14,776 bases of DNA from JBBUX01 sp037445775 (GCA_037445775.1 JBBIJX010000040.1:1-14776); one strand, 5' to 3'; positions 1 through 6,935 are shown, counted from the stretch's first letter. The notes: a model not told the origin generated them from the sequence alone. Made by a program: numbers and translations.

Positions 1-426
1 GTCTGCACGTCCTCTTCAGCGCTTGATCTCTTCGAGGATCGCCTCGCAGGTACGCCCGCCGCATCCAAGCTCGTGCTCTGCCGCGTGCCGAGCAGCCTGT
101 CGGAGTTCTTCGATGACCTGCGCCACGATGTCTCGCACGTGCTTGCGGGAGCGGAGTATGTGCTCGACTGCTTCGAGAAGTCACTCGACCCCTACTGCGA
201 GACGAGCGATCTTCTGCTCGAGTTCCAGGTGGGCGGCTTGCCAAAGGTGGATCTCGCGCGCTACCCGGAGCTCGCAGCGGCTGTCGACGAGTTCGAGCAC
301 GAGCTCTCCACCGAGCTTGCCCCCTACGTTGACGGGGCGCTCGAGGAGCGCAGCGCGGTGGAGTTCGCCCGGCTCGTCACCGGTGATGCCGCGCCGCCGC
401 AGGCGCGAGCGGCGGGTGTCCGATGA
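1..426 (+). CDS. C-terminal end of an unidentified protein (left edge cut)
   Basis: The frame is open from the first base and ends at TGA 424-426, so at least 141 residues of the C-terminus are present and the true start lies off the left edge. A GTG at 73 could be read as a start, but the same reading frame continues upstream with similar composition and there is no ribosome-binding site before it. The visible part is acidic and looks helical, rich in Glu, Asp and Leu, with no motif I recognise, no membrane segment and no signal peptide. It ends in an Ala/Pro-rich tail. Its TGA overlaps the ATG of the TagF-like gene (ATGA), so the two are almost certainly cotranscribed and translationally coupled. 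By position it may take part in polymer or phosphonate assembly, but the sequence does not show this. I am confident it is coding and do not know its function. Confidence 0.75.
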   Translation, partial: VCTSSSALDLFEDRLAGTPAASKLVLCRVPSSLSEFFDDLRHDVSHVLAGAEYVLDCFEKSLDPYCETSDLLLEFQVGGLPKVDLARYPELAAAVDEFEHELSTELAPYVDGALEERSAVEFARLVTGDAAPPQARAAGVR

Positions 427-2579
427 GGACCCGGCTGAAGCGCCTCTACGAATGGGTCGTCGCCGTGACCGGCTATGCGATCGCGCTGCCGCGGCGCACG
501 TTCCGCGGCATGGCCCATTACGCGTACGCGCGGCGCGCGGGGCTGGCTCTAGACGAGAAGCTCGTGATGTTCGAGGTCTATCGCGCGGTCAAGATCGGGG
601 ACACGCCCTACGCGATGTTCCTCGCGATGCTCGAGGATCCGTTCTACCGCGACTTCCGCTTCATCTGGGCGATCGACGACGGCGATTCGCCGTACAAGAA
701 GCGGTTCGCGGCCGATCCACGCGTGAGTTTCTGTAGGTTCCACAGCCGCGCCTACGCGCGCGCTCTCTACCGGGCGAAGTACGTGGTCAACAACAAGGCG
801 TGGCCTTCGTACTTCATCCGGAGGCCGGGGCAGGTGCATGTGACGACCTGGCACGCGACGGCGTTCAAGGGGCTCGGCAAGGAGCAGGGCGGCACCATCG
901 GGCAGTTCCGCAACGTGACGCGAAACTACCTGCACGCCGACTTCCTCGTCATGCCGAACCGCTTCACCTCCGAGGTCATGCTGCGCTCCAACGACGTCAA
1001 AGGCGTCTTCAGCGGCGTCGTCCTCGAGGAGGGCTACCCTCGCAACGACCTCACACTCAACGCGGACCGCGAGACCATGCGGGAGCTTCTGCGCGAAGTA
1101 TGCGGCGCGGACATCTCGCGAACGGTCGTGCTGTACGCGCCCACGTGGCGGGGCGAGACTGGCGGCTACGAGGACACGACAGACGAGGCGATCGCGAACA
1201 TCGAGGCGCTGCGGACCGCGTTGCCGGACGACTACGAGCTGCTGCTCAAGGTCCACGATCTCACGTACCGCTACCTTGCGGCGCGTGACGACCTGGGCGG
1301 CCTCAGGTGCGTGCCTGACTGGATCGACACGAACGAGTTGCTCGCCGGTGTCGACATCCTTGTCACTGACTACTCGTCGATCTTCTTCGACTTCATGGTT
1401 CTCGAGCGCCCGTTCATCTTCTTCGCGTACGACCTGGCCGAGTACACTGCGGACCGCGGCCTCTACTTCGACATGCACGAACTGCCGGGACCCGTCTGTC
1501 TGACCGCCAGCGAGGTGGTCGCCGCCATTCTCGACATCGACGCGGTCAAGGAACGCTACGCCGAACGTTACCGGTCGATGCGCGAGGAGTTCTGCGGCAA
1601 CGACGACGGCCGCGCGTCAGAGCGTGTCTGCGACCGCATCTTCAAGGGCATGCCCGCGCCGAGCGAGTACCGCTCCTTCGACCAGGGGAAGACCCGCATC
1701 GTCGCTTTCGGTTGTCCGTTCACGCGCACCAAGCAGACATTCGAGCTCATCAACCTTTCGCGACACCTCGACTACGACTCCTACGACCTCACGGTGGTGC
1801 TGGGCGCCGCGGTCACGCCTGAGCGCGAGCGCTACCTGCGCATGCTGGACGGTCGGACGCGGGTGTTCTACTCGTTCGGCTACTGGGACCTGACGTTTGG
1901 GGAGCATCTGCGGCGCGAGCGCTTCCGGCGCTTGCCTGCCGCTGCTCGCTGCGAGCCCGGCGAGCTGTCGCGCGTGCGTGACACCTACGAGCGACAGCTT
2001 GACCGCATCATGGGTTCGGTGCCGTTCGACATGGCGCTCTGCTTCACCGACGCGCTTACGGACTGGACGCTTGCGATGACGCTTGCGGCGATCCCGAAGC
2101 GTGTCATGTGGCTTGTCGACGCCACCGCTGATGTGGACCGGCGGATGCCGGCGGCGTATGTGCGAGAGCACTTCGACGCTGTGTTCGTCACGCCGCCAGC
2201 ACAGGACTCACGGATCGTCCGGCAGCTGAGTTCGCACGAGAAGGATGCGGGCGCGGACGGTGGCGGCTCGCTTCTGCGGCCGGTCGAGCGGTTCATCGGC
2301 TTCGACAACTCGATTGGCGCGATGCACGTCGAGGAGCTCGCACAGCTCTCCGAGCGCACCGCGACGCTCCTGCGAGAGCAGGCCGACCCGTCGAAAGTGG
2401 CACACTACCTAGAGGGGCTCGGGCACCTCAACGAGATCATCGCGCACGAAGTGGCCGGTCTGACCGAGGCGATGCGCTCAGACATCGCGGCGCGTCAGGC
2501 CCACCACGGAATCAACTTCGTGGAACACAACCGGAAGATCATGACGATGTTCTACGAGACGACAGGCCGGGTCCGCTGA
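423..2579 (+). CDS. CDP-glycerol glycerophosphotransferase-like (TagF family) protein with extra C-terminal domain
   Basis: This 718-residue protein has an N-terminal half that matches the teichoic-acid polymerase family (Glyphos_transf). A FEVY segment near residue 50 and a FIWAIDDGD segment near 80 begin the fold. The TWHAT motif carries the catalytic-type His144 (family form TWHGT), and TDYSS at about 315-319 is the second signature, followed by a run of Phe and a conserved acidic region near 397-411. Family members transfer a phospho-alcohol from a CDP-alcohol to a polymer and release CMP. They are peripheral membrane enzymes, and no membrane segment is visible here. From about residue 420 a second alpha/beta domain begins (KTRIVAFG, then NLSRHLDYDSYDL), resembling the GT-B-like modules found attached to some teichoic-acid enzymes. 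A charged helical tail follows from about 650. The ATG at 423 overlaps the upstream stop. The phosphonate genes next door suggest that the donor may be a CMP-phosphonate rather than CDP-glycerol, which is inference. Confidence 0.88.
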   Translation: MRTRLKRLYEWVVAVTGYAIALPRRTFRGMAHYAYARRAGLALDEKLVMFEVYRAVKIGDTPYAMFLAMLEDPFYRDFRFIWAIDDGDSPYKKRFAADPRVSFCRFHSRAYARALYRAKYVVNNKAWPSYFIRRPGQVHVTTWHATAFKGLGKEQGGTIGQFRNVTRNYLHADFLVMPNRFTSEVMLRSNDVKGVFSGVVLEEGYPRNDLTLNADRETMRELLREVCGADISRTVVLYAPTWRGETGGYEDTTDEAIANIEALRTALPDDYELLLKVHDLTYRYLAARDDLGGLRCVPDWIDTNELLAGVDILVTDYSSIFFDFMVLERPFIFFAYDLAEYTADRGLYFDMHELPGPVCLTASEVVAAILDIDAVKERYAERYRSMREEFCGNDDGRASERVCDRIFKGMPAPSEYRSFDQGKTRIVAFGCPFTRTKQTFELINLSRHLDYDSYDLTVVLGAAVTPERERYLRMLDGRTRVFYSFGYWDLTFGEHLRRERFRRLPAAARCEPGELSRVRDTYERQLDRIMGSVPFDMALCFTDALTDWTLAMTLAAIPKRVMWLVDATADVDRRMPAAYVREHFDAVFVTPPAQDSRIVRQLSSHEKDAGADGGGSLLRPVERFIGFDNSIGAMHVEELAQLSERTATLLREQADPSKVAHYLEGLGHLNEIIAHEVAGLTEAMRSDIAARQAHHGINFVEHNRKIMTMFYETTGRVR

Positions 2580-2594
2580 CGCGGATCGCGGACC
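2570..2594 (+). other. Perfect 7-bp inverted repeat spanning the stop codon of the TagF-like gene
   Basis: GGTCCGC at 2570-2576 is the exact reverse complement of GCGGACC at 2588-2594. The 11-base loop opens with the TGA stop of the TagF-like gene. A competing smaller hairpin is CCGC/GCGG around TGAC (2573-2584). There is no T-tract after the stem, so it is not a standard intrinsic terminator. It could stabilise or process mRNA, or modulate the next gene, whose start lies about 40 bases on. In DNA this GC-rich a 7-bp stem can also occur by chance. Confidence 0.35.
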
Positions 2595-2618
2595 GTCGCC
2601 TGTACGTCTCACTCTGAC

Positions 2619-2624
2619 AGGGGG
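2619..2624 (+). promoter_or_regulatory. Ribosome-binding site that points to an ATC start for ppd
   Basis: The purine run AGGGGG sits 8 bases before the ATC at 2633. It is the only plausible Shine-Dalgarno run between the upstream stop and the conserved N-terminus of the decarboxylase. An in-frame TGA at 2615-2617 means translation cannot begin further upstream. No ATG, GTG or TTG occurs in frame between that stop and GTG 2693. Confidence 0.55.
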
Positions 2625-2632
2625 CGATAGCC

Positions 2633-3781
2633 ATCGACATCACACACTTCCTGGAACGCTTCGAGAGCATCGGCATCGACACGTACGCGGGTGTGCCGGA
2701 CTCACTTCTGGCTGCGCTCGGCGACACGCTGGTCTCGCGCTACGGGGTCAGCGGGCGTCACACAATCACGGCGAACGAAGGTGCTGCGGTCGCGCTCGCG
2801 GCAGGCCACTACCTCGCCACGGGCAGGCCGGCGATGGTGTATCTGCAGAACAGCGGAATCGGCAACATCGTGAACCCCGTCTGCTCGCTCATGCACGAGA
2901 GGGTGTACGCGATCCCCGTGCTGCTCGTCGTGGGCTGGCGCGGTGAGCCCGGCGTGCGCGACGAACCGCAACACGCCTTCCAGGGCCAGGCGACGCTGCC
3001 GTTGCTAGAGGCGCTGGAGCTCGCGACTTTCGTGCTCGATGCCCGGACGAGCGACGCGGAGTTCGATGAGATAGTTGCGGAGTGTGAGCGCGCGTTCGTC
3101 GCGGGGCGCGGCGCGGCGATCGTCGTGCGCAAGGACGGGCTCACCGGCGGCGAGCCGGGCGTCTACACGAATATGTACGCGTCCACCCGCGAGGAGATCG
3201 TCAACGCGGTCGTGGATGCGCTGGCGCCCTCAGACATCATCGTATCGACCACCGGGAAACTCTCGCGCGAGCTGTTCGAGGCTCGCGAGGCGCGCGGGCA
3301 GGGGCACGGCGCGGACTTCCTTACTGTGGGATCGATGGGGCACGCGAGCATGATCGGGCTCGGCGTCGCGCTCGAACGGCCCGGGCGGCGGGTCGTGGTT
3401 ATGGACGGCGACGGGGCCGCGCTGATGCATGCCGGTTCGCTCGCGACGATCGGCGCAGCCGCGCCGTCGGACTTCGTGCACGTCGTCGTCAACAATGAGT
3501 CGCACGAGAGCGTGGGCGGTATGCCCACGGCCGGGGCGACCGTGGACTTCTGCGGCCTCGCGGCTGCATGCGGCTACCGCGCGGTCCACTCCGCGCGCGA
3601 CACCGATGAGCTCGTTGATGTGCTGGCGGGCATCAAGCCCGGTGCCGGCCCTGTGTTCATCGAGGTCAAGTCCTCGATCGGCGCCCGTGCGGACTTGGGC
3701 CGGCCCACCACAACGCCCGCCGAGAACCGCGACGCGTTCATGCGCCACGTGCGTGGCGTCTCCGGAGGTGGTTCAGATTAG
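2633..3781 (+). CDS. ppd: Phosphonopyruvate decarboxylase (thiamine-diphosphate dependent)
   Basis: This enzyme decarboxylates phosphonopyruvate to phosphonoacetaldehyde, pulling the unfavourable PEP mutase equilibrium toward product. Counted from 2633, the GVPDS segment is at about 20, the thiamine-activating Glu49 sits in ANEGA, and the GWRGEPG segment starts near 101 and continues into DEPQH. The thiamine/Mg site is GDGA (259-262) through N287-N288, followed by HESVGGMPT, a sequence typical of this family. At 382 residues it has the usual family length of about 375-385. The start is a problem. The first canonical in-frame codon, GTG 2693, would cut away the first conserved strand (IDTYAGVPDS) and has no ribosome-binding site. 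I chose ATC 2633, which gives a family-like N-terminus and lies 8 bases after AGGGGG. CTG 2651 is a weaker option. The TAG stop at 3779-3781 overlaps the next gene's start region. A general acetolactate synthase or sulfopyruvate decarboxylase is less likely given the HESVGG motif and the neighbours. Confidence 0.93.
   Translation: MDITHFLERFESIGIDTYAGVPDSLLAALGDTLVSRYGVSGRHTITANEGAAVALAAGHYLATGRPAMVYLQNSGIGNIVNPVCSLMHERVYAIPVLLVVGWRGEPGVRDEPQHAFQGQATLPLLEALELATFVLDARTSDAEFDEIVAECERAFVAGRGAAIVVRKDGLTGGEPGVYTNMYASTREEIVNAVVDALAPSDIIVSTTGKLSRELFEAREARGQGHGADFLTVGSMGHASMIGLGVALERPGRRVVVMDGDGAALMHAGSLATIGAAAPSDFVHVVVNNESHESVGGMPTAGATVDFCGLAAACGYRAVHSARDTDELVDVLAGIKPGAGPVFIEVKSSIGARADLGRPTTTPAENRDAFMRHVRGVSGGGSD
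3764..3768 (+). promoter_or_regulatory. Ribosome-binding site of the nucleotidyltransferase, implying an ATT start
   Basis: GGAGG at 3764-3768 lies inside the end of ppd, exactly 8 bases before ATT 3777. It overlaps the only nearby canonical start, GTG 3768, so it cannot serve that codon, and no other purine-rich run lies at a suitable distance upstream of the GTG. Confidence 0.55.
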
Positions 3782-4499
3782 GGCGCTCCTGCTGAACTCG
3801 GGTTTGGGCAAGCGCATGGGAGAGCTCACGCGCGACAAGCCGAAGTGCCTCGTCGAGATCGCCGAGGGCATGACCGTCTTCGACCTGCAGGTCGACAAGC
3901 TCCTCGCGTGCGGCGTGAGCGACATCATCGTGACAACGGGCCCGTTCGCCGAGGCGCTCGAAGAGCGGGCCCGCGCGCGCTTCAGTGAGGCGCGGTTCAC
4001 CTTCGTGAACAACTCGGAGTACGAGACGACGAACTACATCTACTCGATCGCGTTGGCAGAGCACGTCCTGCGCGGCGAGGATCTCGCCATGCTCCACGGT
4101 GACCTCGTCTTCGAGCACTCGGTACTCGCCGGCATCCTTGCGAAGGCGGAGAGCTCGGTTGTCGTGGATACTACGCTGCCTCTCCCGGAGAAGGACTTCA
4201 AAGCGGTCGTGTCCGACGGCCGCGTCGCGCGGATCGGCGTCGAGTTCTTCGACGACGCGGTCGCATGCCAGCCGCTCTATCGCCTGTGCGCGGACGACTG
4301 GCACGCGTGGCTCGACGGGATAGTGCGATACTGCGAGGCAGGCGTCAGAGGCGTCTACGCGGAAGAGGCGCTCAACGAACTCACGGACGGGCTCGTCCTG
4401 CGTCCCTTCGACGTCGCCGGTGCCCGATGCGCCGAGGTCGATACCCTCGAGGACCTCGTCGCCGCGCGCGAAGTGGCCGACGCATATCTCGCCCGATAG
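3768..4499 (+). CDS. Nucleotidyltransferase (NTP_transferase/LicC-PntC type), likely phosphonate cytidylyltransferase
   Basis: This is a soluble nucleotidyltransferase of about 240 residues, in the fold shared by LicC (phosphocholine), PntC (2-aminoethylphosphonate) and sugar-1-phosphate enzymes. Counted from ATT 3777, the nucleotide-binding loop is LLLNSGLGKRM (4-14) followed by DKPK (20-23). A metal-binding-type HGD is at 107-109, TTNYIYS lies near 87, EKDFKAVVSDG lies near 140, and EVDT with a second metal-type Asp222 is near the end. Such enzymes join CTP to a phospho- or phosphono-group and release pyrophosphate. Placed between the decarboxylase and the mutase, the likely product is CMP-hydroxyethylphosphonate, the donor for the TagF-like enzyme; this substrate is inferred. 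I give GTG 3768 as the outer boundary because it is canonical. However, ATT 3777 has an ideal Shine-Dalgarno site, yields the family-typical N-terminus (MRALLLNSG) and shares one base with the TAG of ppd. A nucleotide-sugar enzyme remains possible. Confidence 0.87.
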   Translation: MVQIRALLLNSGLGKRMGELTRDKPKCLVEIAEGMTVFDLQVDKLLACGVSDIIVTTGPFAEALEERARARFSEARFTFVNNSEYETTNYIYSIALAEHVLRGEDLAMLHGDLVFEHSVLAGILAKAESSVVVDTTLPLPEKDFKAVVSDGRVARIGVEFFDDAVACQPLYRLCADDWHAWLDGIVRYCEAGVRGVYAEEALNELTDGLVLRPFDVAGARCAEVDTLEDLVAAREVADAYLAR

Positions 4500-4508
4500 G
4501 AGGGCCCG

Positions 4509-5810
4509 ATGAAGCAGGTATTCCTGTCCATGAGCACCGATGTGATCCACAACGGGCACATCAAGATCATCGCCCGCGCCGCCGAGCTGGGGGAGGTCAC
4601 CGTTGGCGTGCTGACCGACGAGGCGGTCTCCGAGTACAAGCGCTTTCCGCTCGTGCCATTTGACGAGCGCTGCGAGATCATCAGCAACATCAAGGGAGTC
4701 ACACGGGTTGTTCGGCAGGAGTCCGTGGACTACGAGCGCGTGTTGCTCGAGCTCAAGCCCGACATCGTCGTGCACGGCGATGACTGGAAGACTGGCTTCC
4801 AGGCGCCCATCCGCGAGCGAGCCATCGAGACACTCGCGACGTACGGAGGCGAGCTCGTCGAGTTTCCCTACACCCACGGGGACTCACTCGAGGCGCTCGA
4901 GGCGGACGCCCGCCGGGTGCTCTCGCTTCCGGACCGGCGGCGTTCGCGTCTGCGCCAGCTGCTCTCGCTCAAGCCCACCATCAGCGTCATCGAGGCGCAC
5001 AACGGGCTGACCGGACTCATCGCCGAGACCGCGCGCGTGGAGTGCGACGGCAACGTGTCGCAGTTCGACGCGATGTGGATCTCGAGCCTGTGTGACTCGA
5101 CCGCGAAGGGCAAGCCGGACACCGAGCTCGTGGACATGACGTCAAGGCTCGACACGATCAACGAGATCCTCGAGGTGACGACGAAGCCCATCATCCTCGA
5201 CGGTGACTCGGGCGGCCTCGTCGAGCACTTCCAGTTCTTCGTGTCGACGCTCGAGCGCGTGGGCGTCTCTGCGGTGATCATCGAGGACAAGGTGGGCCTC
5301 AAGCGCAACTCGCTCTTCGGCGACGTGGGCCAGAACCAGGACTCGATCGAGAACTTCAGCGAGAAGATCGCAGCAGGCAAGTCCGTGCTCAAGACGCGCG
5401 AGTTCATGATCATCGCCCGCATCGAGAGCCTTATCCTCGATCAGCCCATGGACGATGCGCTCGCGCGAGCGCGGGCCTACGTCGCGGCGGGCGCGGACGG
5501 CATCATGATCCACTCGCGCAAGAAGAGTCCATCTGAGATCTTCGAGTTCTGTGAGCGGTTCCGCTCCGGGGATGTGAGCACGCCCATCGTCGTGGTGCCC
5601 ACGACGTTCAACGAGGTCACTGAGGCCGAGTGGGCCGAACGCGGGGTCAACATCGTCATCTACGCGAACCAGCTCATCCGCTCGGCGTTCCCGGCCATGA
5701 TGCGCACCGCCGAGATGATCCTCGAGAACGGACGGTGCAAGGAAGCCGATCAGCAGATGTGCATGCCCATTGGCGATATCCTCACGCTCATCCCCGAGGC
5801 GAGCCAGTGA
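4509..5810 (+). CDS. pepM: Phosphoenolpyruvate mutase with N-terminal cytidylyltransferase-like domain
   Basis: This 433-residue two-domain protein starts at ATG 4509, with GGAGG 5 bases upstream and directly after the previous stop. Residues 1-140 form a cytidylyltransferase-like domain with the HxGH signature (H14-N-G-H17) and GDDW near 95. Its distal signature, which normally reads like T-x-G-I-S-S/T-T, is here THGDSLEAL (122-130), so nucleotidyl transfer by this domain is doubtful. From about 155 the PEP mutase/isocitrate lyase barrel follows: EAHNGLTG, MWISSL with W190, DGDSGG with the Mg-binding-type D231 and D233, and the PEP mutase hallmark EDKxGxxxxxS at 259-268. Conserved IARIES and HSRKKSPSE segments follow. 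The mutase isomerises PEP to phosphonopyruvate, forming the C-P bond that commits carbon to phosphonates. EDK..S separates it from isocitrate lyase and methylisocitrate lyase relatives. The same fusion is known in other bacteria. The TGA overlaps the next GTG. Confidence 0.96.
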   Translation: MKQVFLSMSTDVIHNGHIKIIARAAELGEVTVGVLTDEAVSEYKRFPLVPFDERCEIISNIKGVTRVVRQESVDYERVLLELKPDIVVHGDDWKTGFQAPIRERAIETLATYGGELVEFPYTHGDSLEALEADARRVLSLPDRRRSRLRQLLSLKPTISVIEAHNGLTGLIAETARVECDGNVSQFDAMWISSLCDSTAKGKPDTELVDMTSRLDTINEILEVTTKPIILDGDSGGLVEHFQFFVSTLERVGVSAVIIEDKVGLKRNSLFGDVGQNQDSIENFSEKIAAGKSVLKTREFMIIARIESLILDQPMDDALARARAYVAAGADGIMIHSRKKSPSEIFEFCERFRSGDVSTPIVVVPTTFNEVTEAEWAERGVNIVIYANQLIRSAFPAMMRTAEMILENGRCKEADQQMCMPIGDILTLIPEASQ

Positions 5811-6934
5811 CACCGCGTGACGCGCTCTGCCCCGTCGCGGTCGAGTTCGTGTCGCTCGGCGATGTGCGGGACGCGGTAGCCGAGGGCCTGCCGGGGGCGA
5901 AGGTGGTACTCGTCGCATCGCGTGGCACGGTCGCGCGATTGGGGCTCGAGACGGCGGTGGAGCGCCTCGCCGCGGCGAGCGAGCTCGTTTGGCTGGACGG
6001 CTCATACGCGAACCCGACGCAGGCCGACGCCGCCACCGCGCTCGCGCGCGTCGGCACGACGAAGCCGGAGCGCATCCTCTGCATAGGCGGAGGCAGCGCG
6101 ATCGACCTGGGCAAAGCGGTGAGCGCGCTGTGGCAGCTGGCTGGCAGCCCGGTCGCCGAGGTGGCAGAGGCCATCGCGTCGAAGTCGTACATGAGCACTC
6201 TCCGCCCCGTCGAGATCGTCGCCGTGCCCACCACCGCGGGCACCGGATCGGAGTTCACCCGGTGGGCGACGGTCTGGGACGTCGACGGGCAGGCGAAGTA
6301 CTCGATCGATGACGCCCGCCTCTATCCGGCGCGCGCACTGGTCTGCGCCGAGGCGACCATGACCATGCCGCCGCGCCTCACGCTGGCGACGGGCCTCGAC
6401 GCGCTGTCCCACGCCATGGAGGCGTTCTGGGCGAGGGCGACCGACCCGCTCGTGCAGGCGCTCGCACTCGACGCGGTGCGCCACATCCACGCGAACCTGG
6501 GCGCCGCGCTCGCGGGACCTGAGTCACTGCCGGCGCGTGAGGGCATGGTGCTCGGCTCGGCGCTGGCGGGCGTCGCGTTCTCGAACACGCGGACCACCGC
6601 GAGCCACTCTATCTCGTACCCTCTCACGATGCGCCACGGGGTCGATCACGGGTTTGCGGCCGCGCTCACGCTGGCCGAGGTCGCGCGTGCGAACGCCGCG
6701 GCGGTGCCTCGGATCGCAGACCTGCTCGCGCCCTTCGAGGCAGACGGCGGGTTTGACGCGTGGCTCGACGCGCTCTGTGACGGAGTCCACCCGCTGCGGC
6801 TCTCCGCGTTCGGAGTCGGCGAAGCAGACATCCCGGGTATCGCGGAGCTGTCCTTCACCGCGGGGCGCATGGACAACAACCCGGTCGAGATCACGCCGGT
6901 CCAGGTCGAGGCGATGCTGCGCGCGCGGCTGTAG
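5807..6934 (+). CDS. Iron-containing alcohol dehydrogenase, likely phosphonoacetaldehyde reductase
   Basis: This is a 375-residue group III (iron-type) alcohol dehydrogenase. The start is GTG 5807, which overlaps the pepM stop (GTGA) and follows GAGG by 7 bases. The frame is open further upstream but there it runs over pepM. NAD(P)-binding GGGSAIDLGK is at 94-103 and TTAGTGSEF is near 144. By comparison with FucO, the metal ligands are D198 and H202 (DALSH) plus H267 (SHSISYPL) and H281 (DHG). All four are present, so the enzyme should be active. A MDNNP segment near the C-terminus is typical of phosphonate-associated members. The likely reaction is reduction of phosphonoacetaldehyde to 2-hydroxyethylphosphonate, as done by PhpC and FomC in phosphonate antibiotic pathways. 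Substrate assignment rests on the operon, where it is the last gene. Similarity alone would allow another aldehyde. Confidence 0.9.
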   Translation: MTPRDALCPVAVEFVSLGDVRDAVAEGLPGAKVVLVASRGTVARLGLETAVERLAAASELVWLDGSYANPTQADAATALARVGTTKPERILCIGGGSAIDLGKAVSALWQLAGSPVAEVAEAIASKSYMSTLRPVEIVAVPTTAGTGSEFTRWATVWDVDGQAKYSIDDARLYPARALVCAEATMTMPPRLTLATGLDALSHAMEAFWARATDPLVQALALDAVRHIHANLGAALAGPESLPAREGMVLGSALAGVAFSNTRTTASHSISYPLTMRHGVDHGFAAALTLAEVARANAAAVPRIADLLAPFEADGGFDAWLDALCDGVHPLRLSAFGVGEADIPGIAELSFTAGRMDNNPVEITPVQVEAMLRARL

Positions 6935-6935
6935 C

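Noticed and set aside
549..1478. Open frame of 309 codons on the - strand inside the TagF-like gene
   Set aside because: Composition is the mirror of the true gene, with no recognisable domain and no ribosome-binding site.
3429..3767. Upstream start for the nucleotidyltransferase within ppd
   Set aside because: That stretch is an out-of-frame reading of ppd, Arg/Ser/Pro-rich, and the nucleotide-binding loop begins right after the ppd stop.
3738..4877. Open frame of 379 codons on the - strand across the nucleotidyltransferase and pepM start
   Set aside because: The + strand here has two recognised enzymes with intact motifs. The minus frame has no motif and shadow-like composition rich in Val, Asp and Arg.
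5630..5806. Upstream start for the alcohol dehydrogenase within pepM
   Set aside because: The reading is a shadow of the pepM C-terminus. GTG 5807 overlaps the pepM stop and has a Shine-Dalgarno site.
4509..5810. Isocitrate lyase or methylisocitrate lyase as the identity of the fusion's C-terminal domain
   Set aside because: The EDKxGxxxxxS hallmark and the phosphonate neighbours indicate PEP mutase. The lyases have a KKCGH-type catalytic motif, which is absent.
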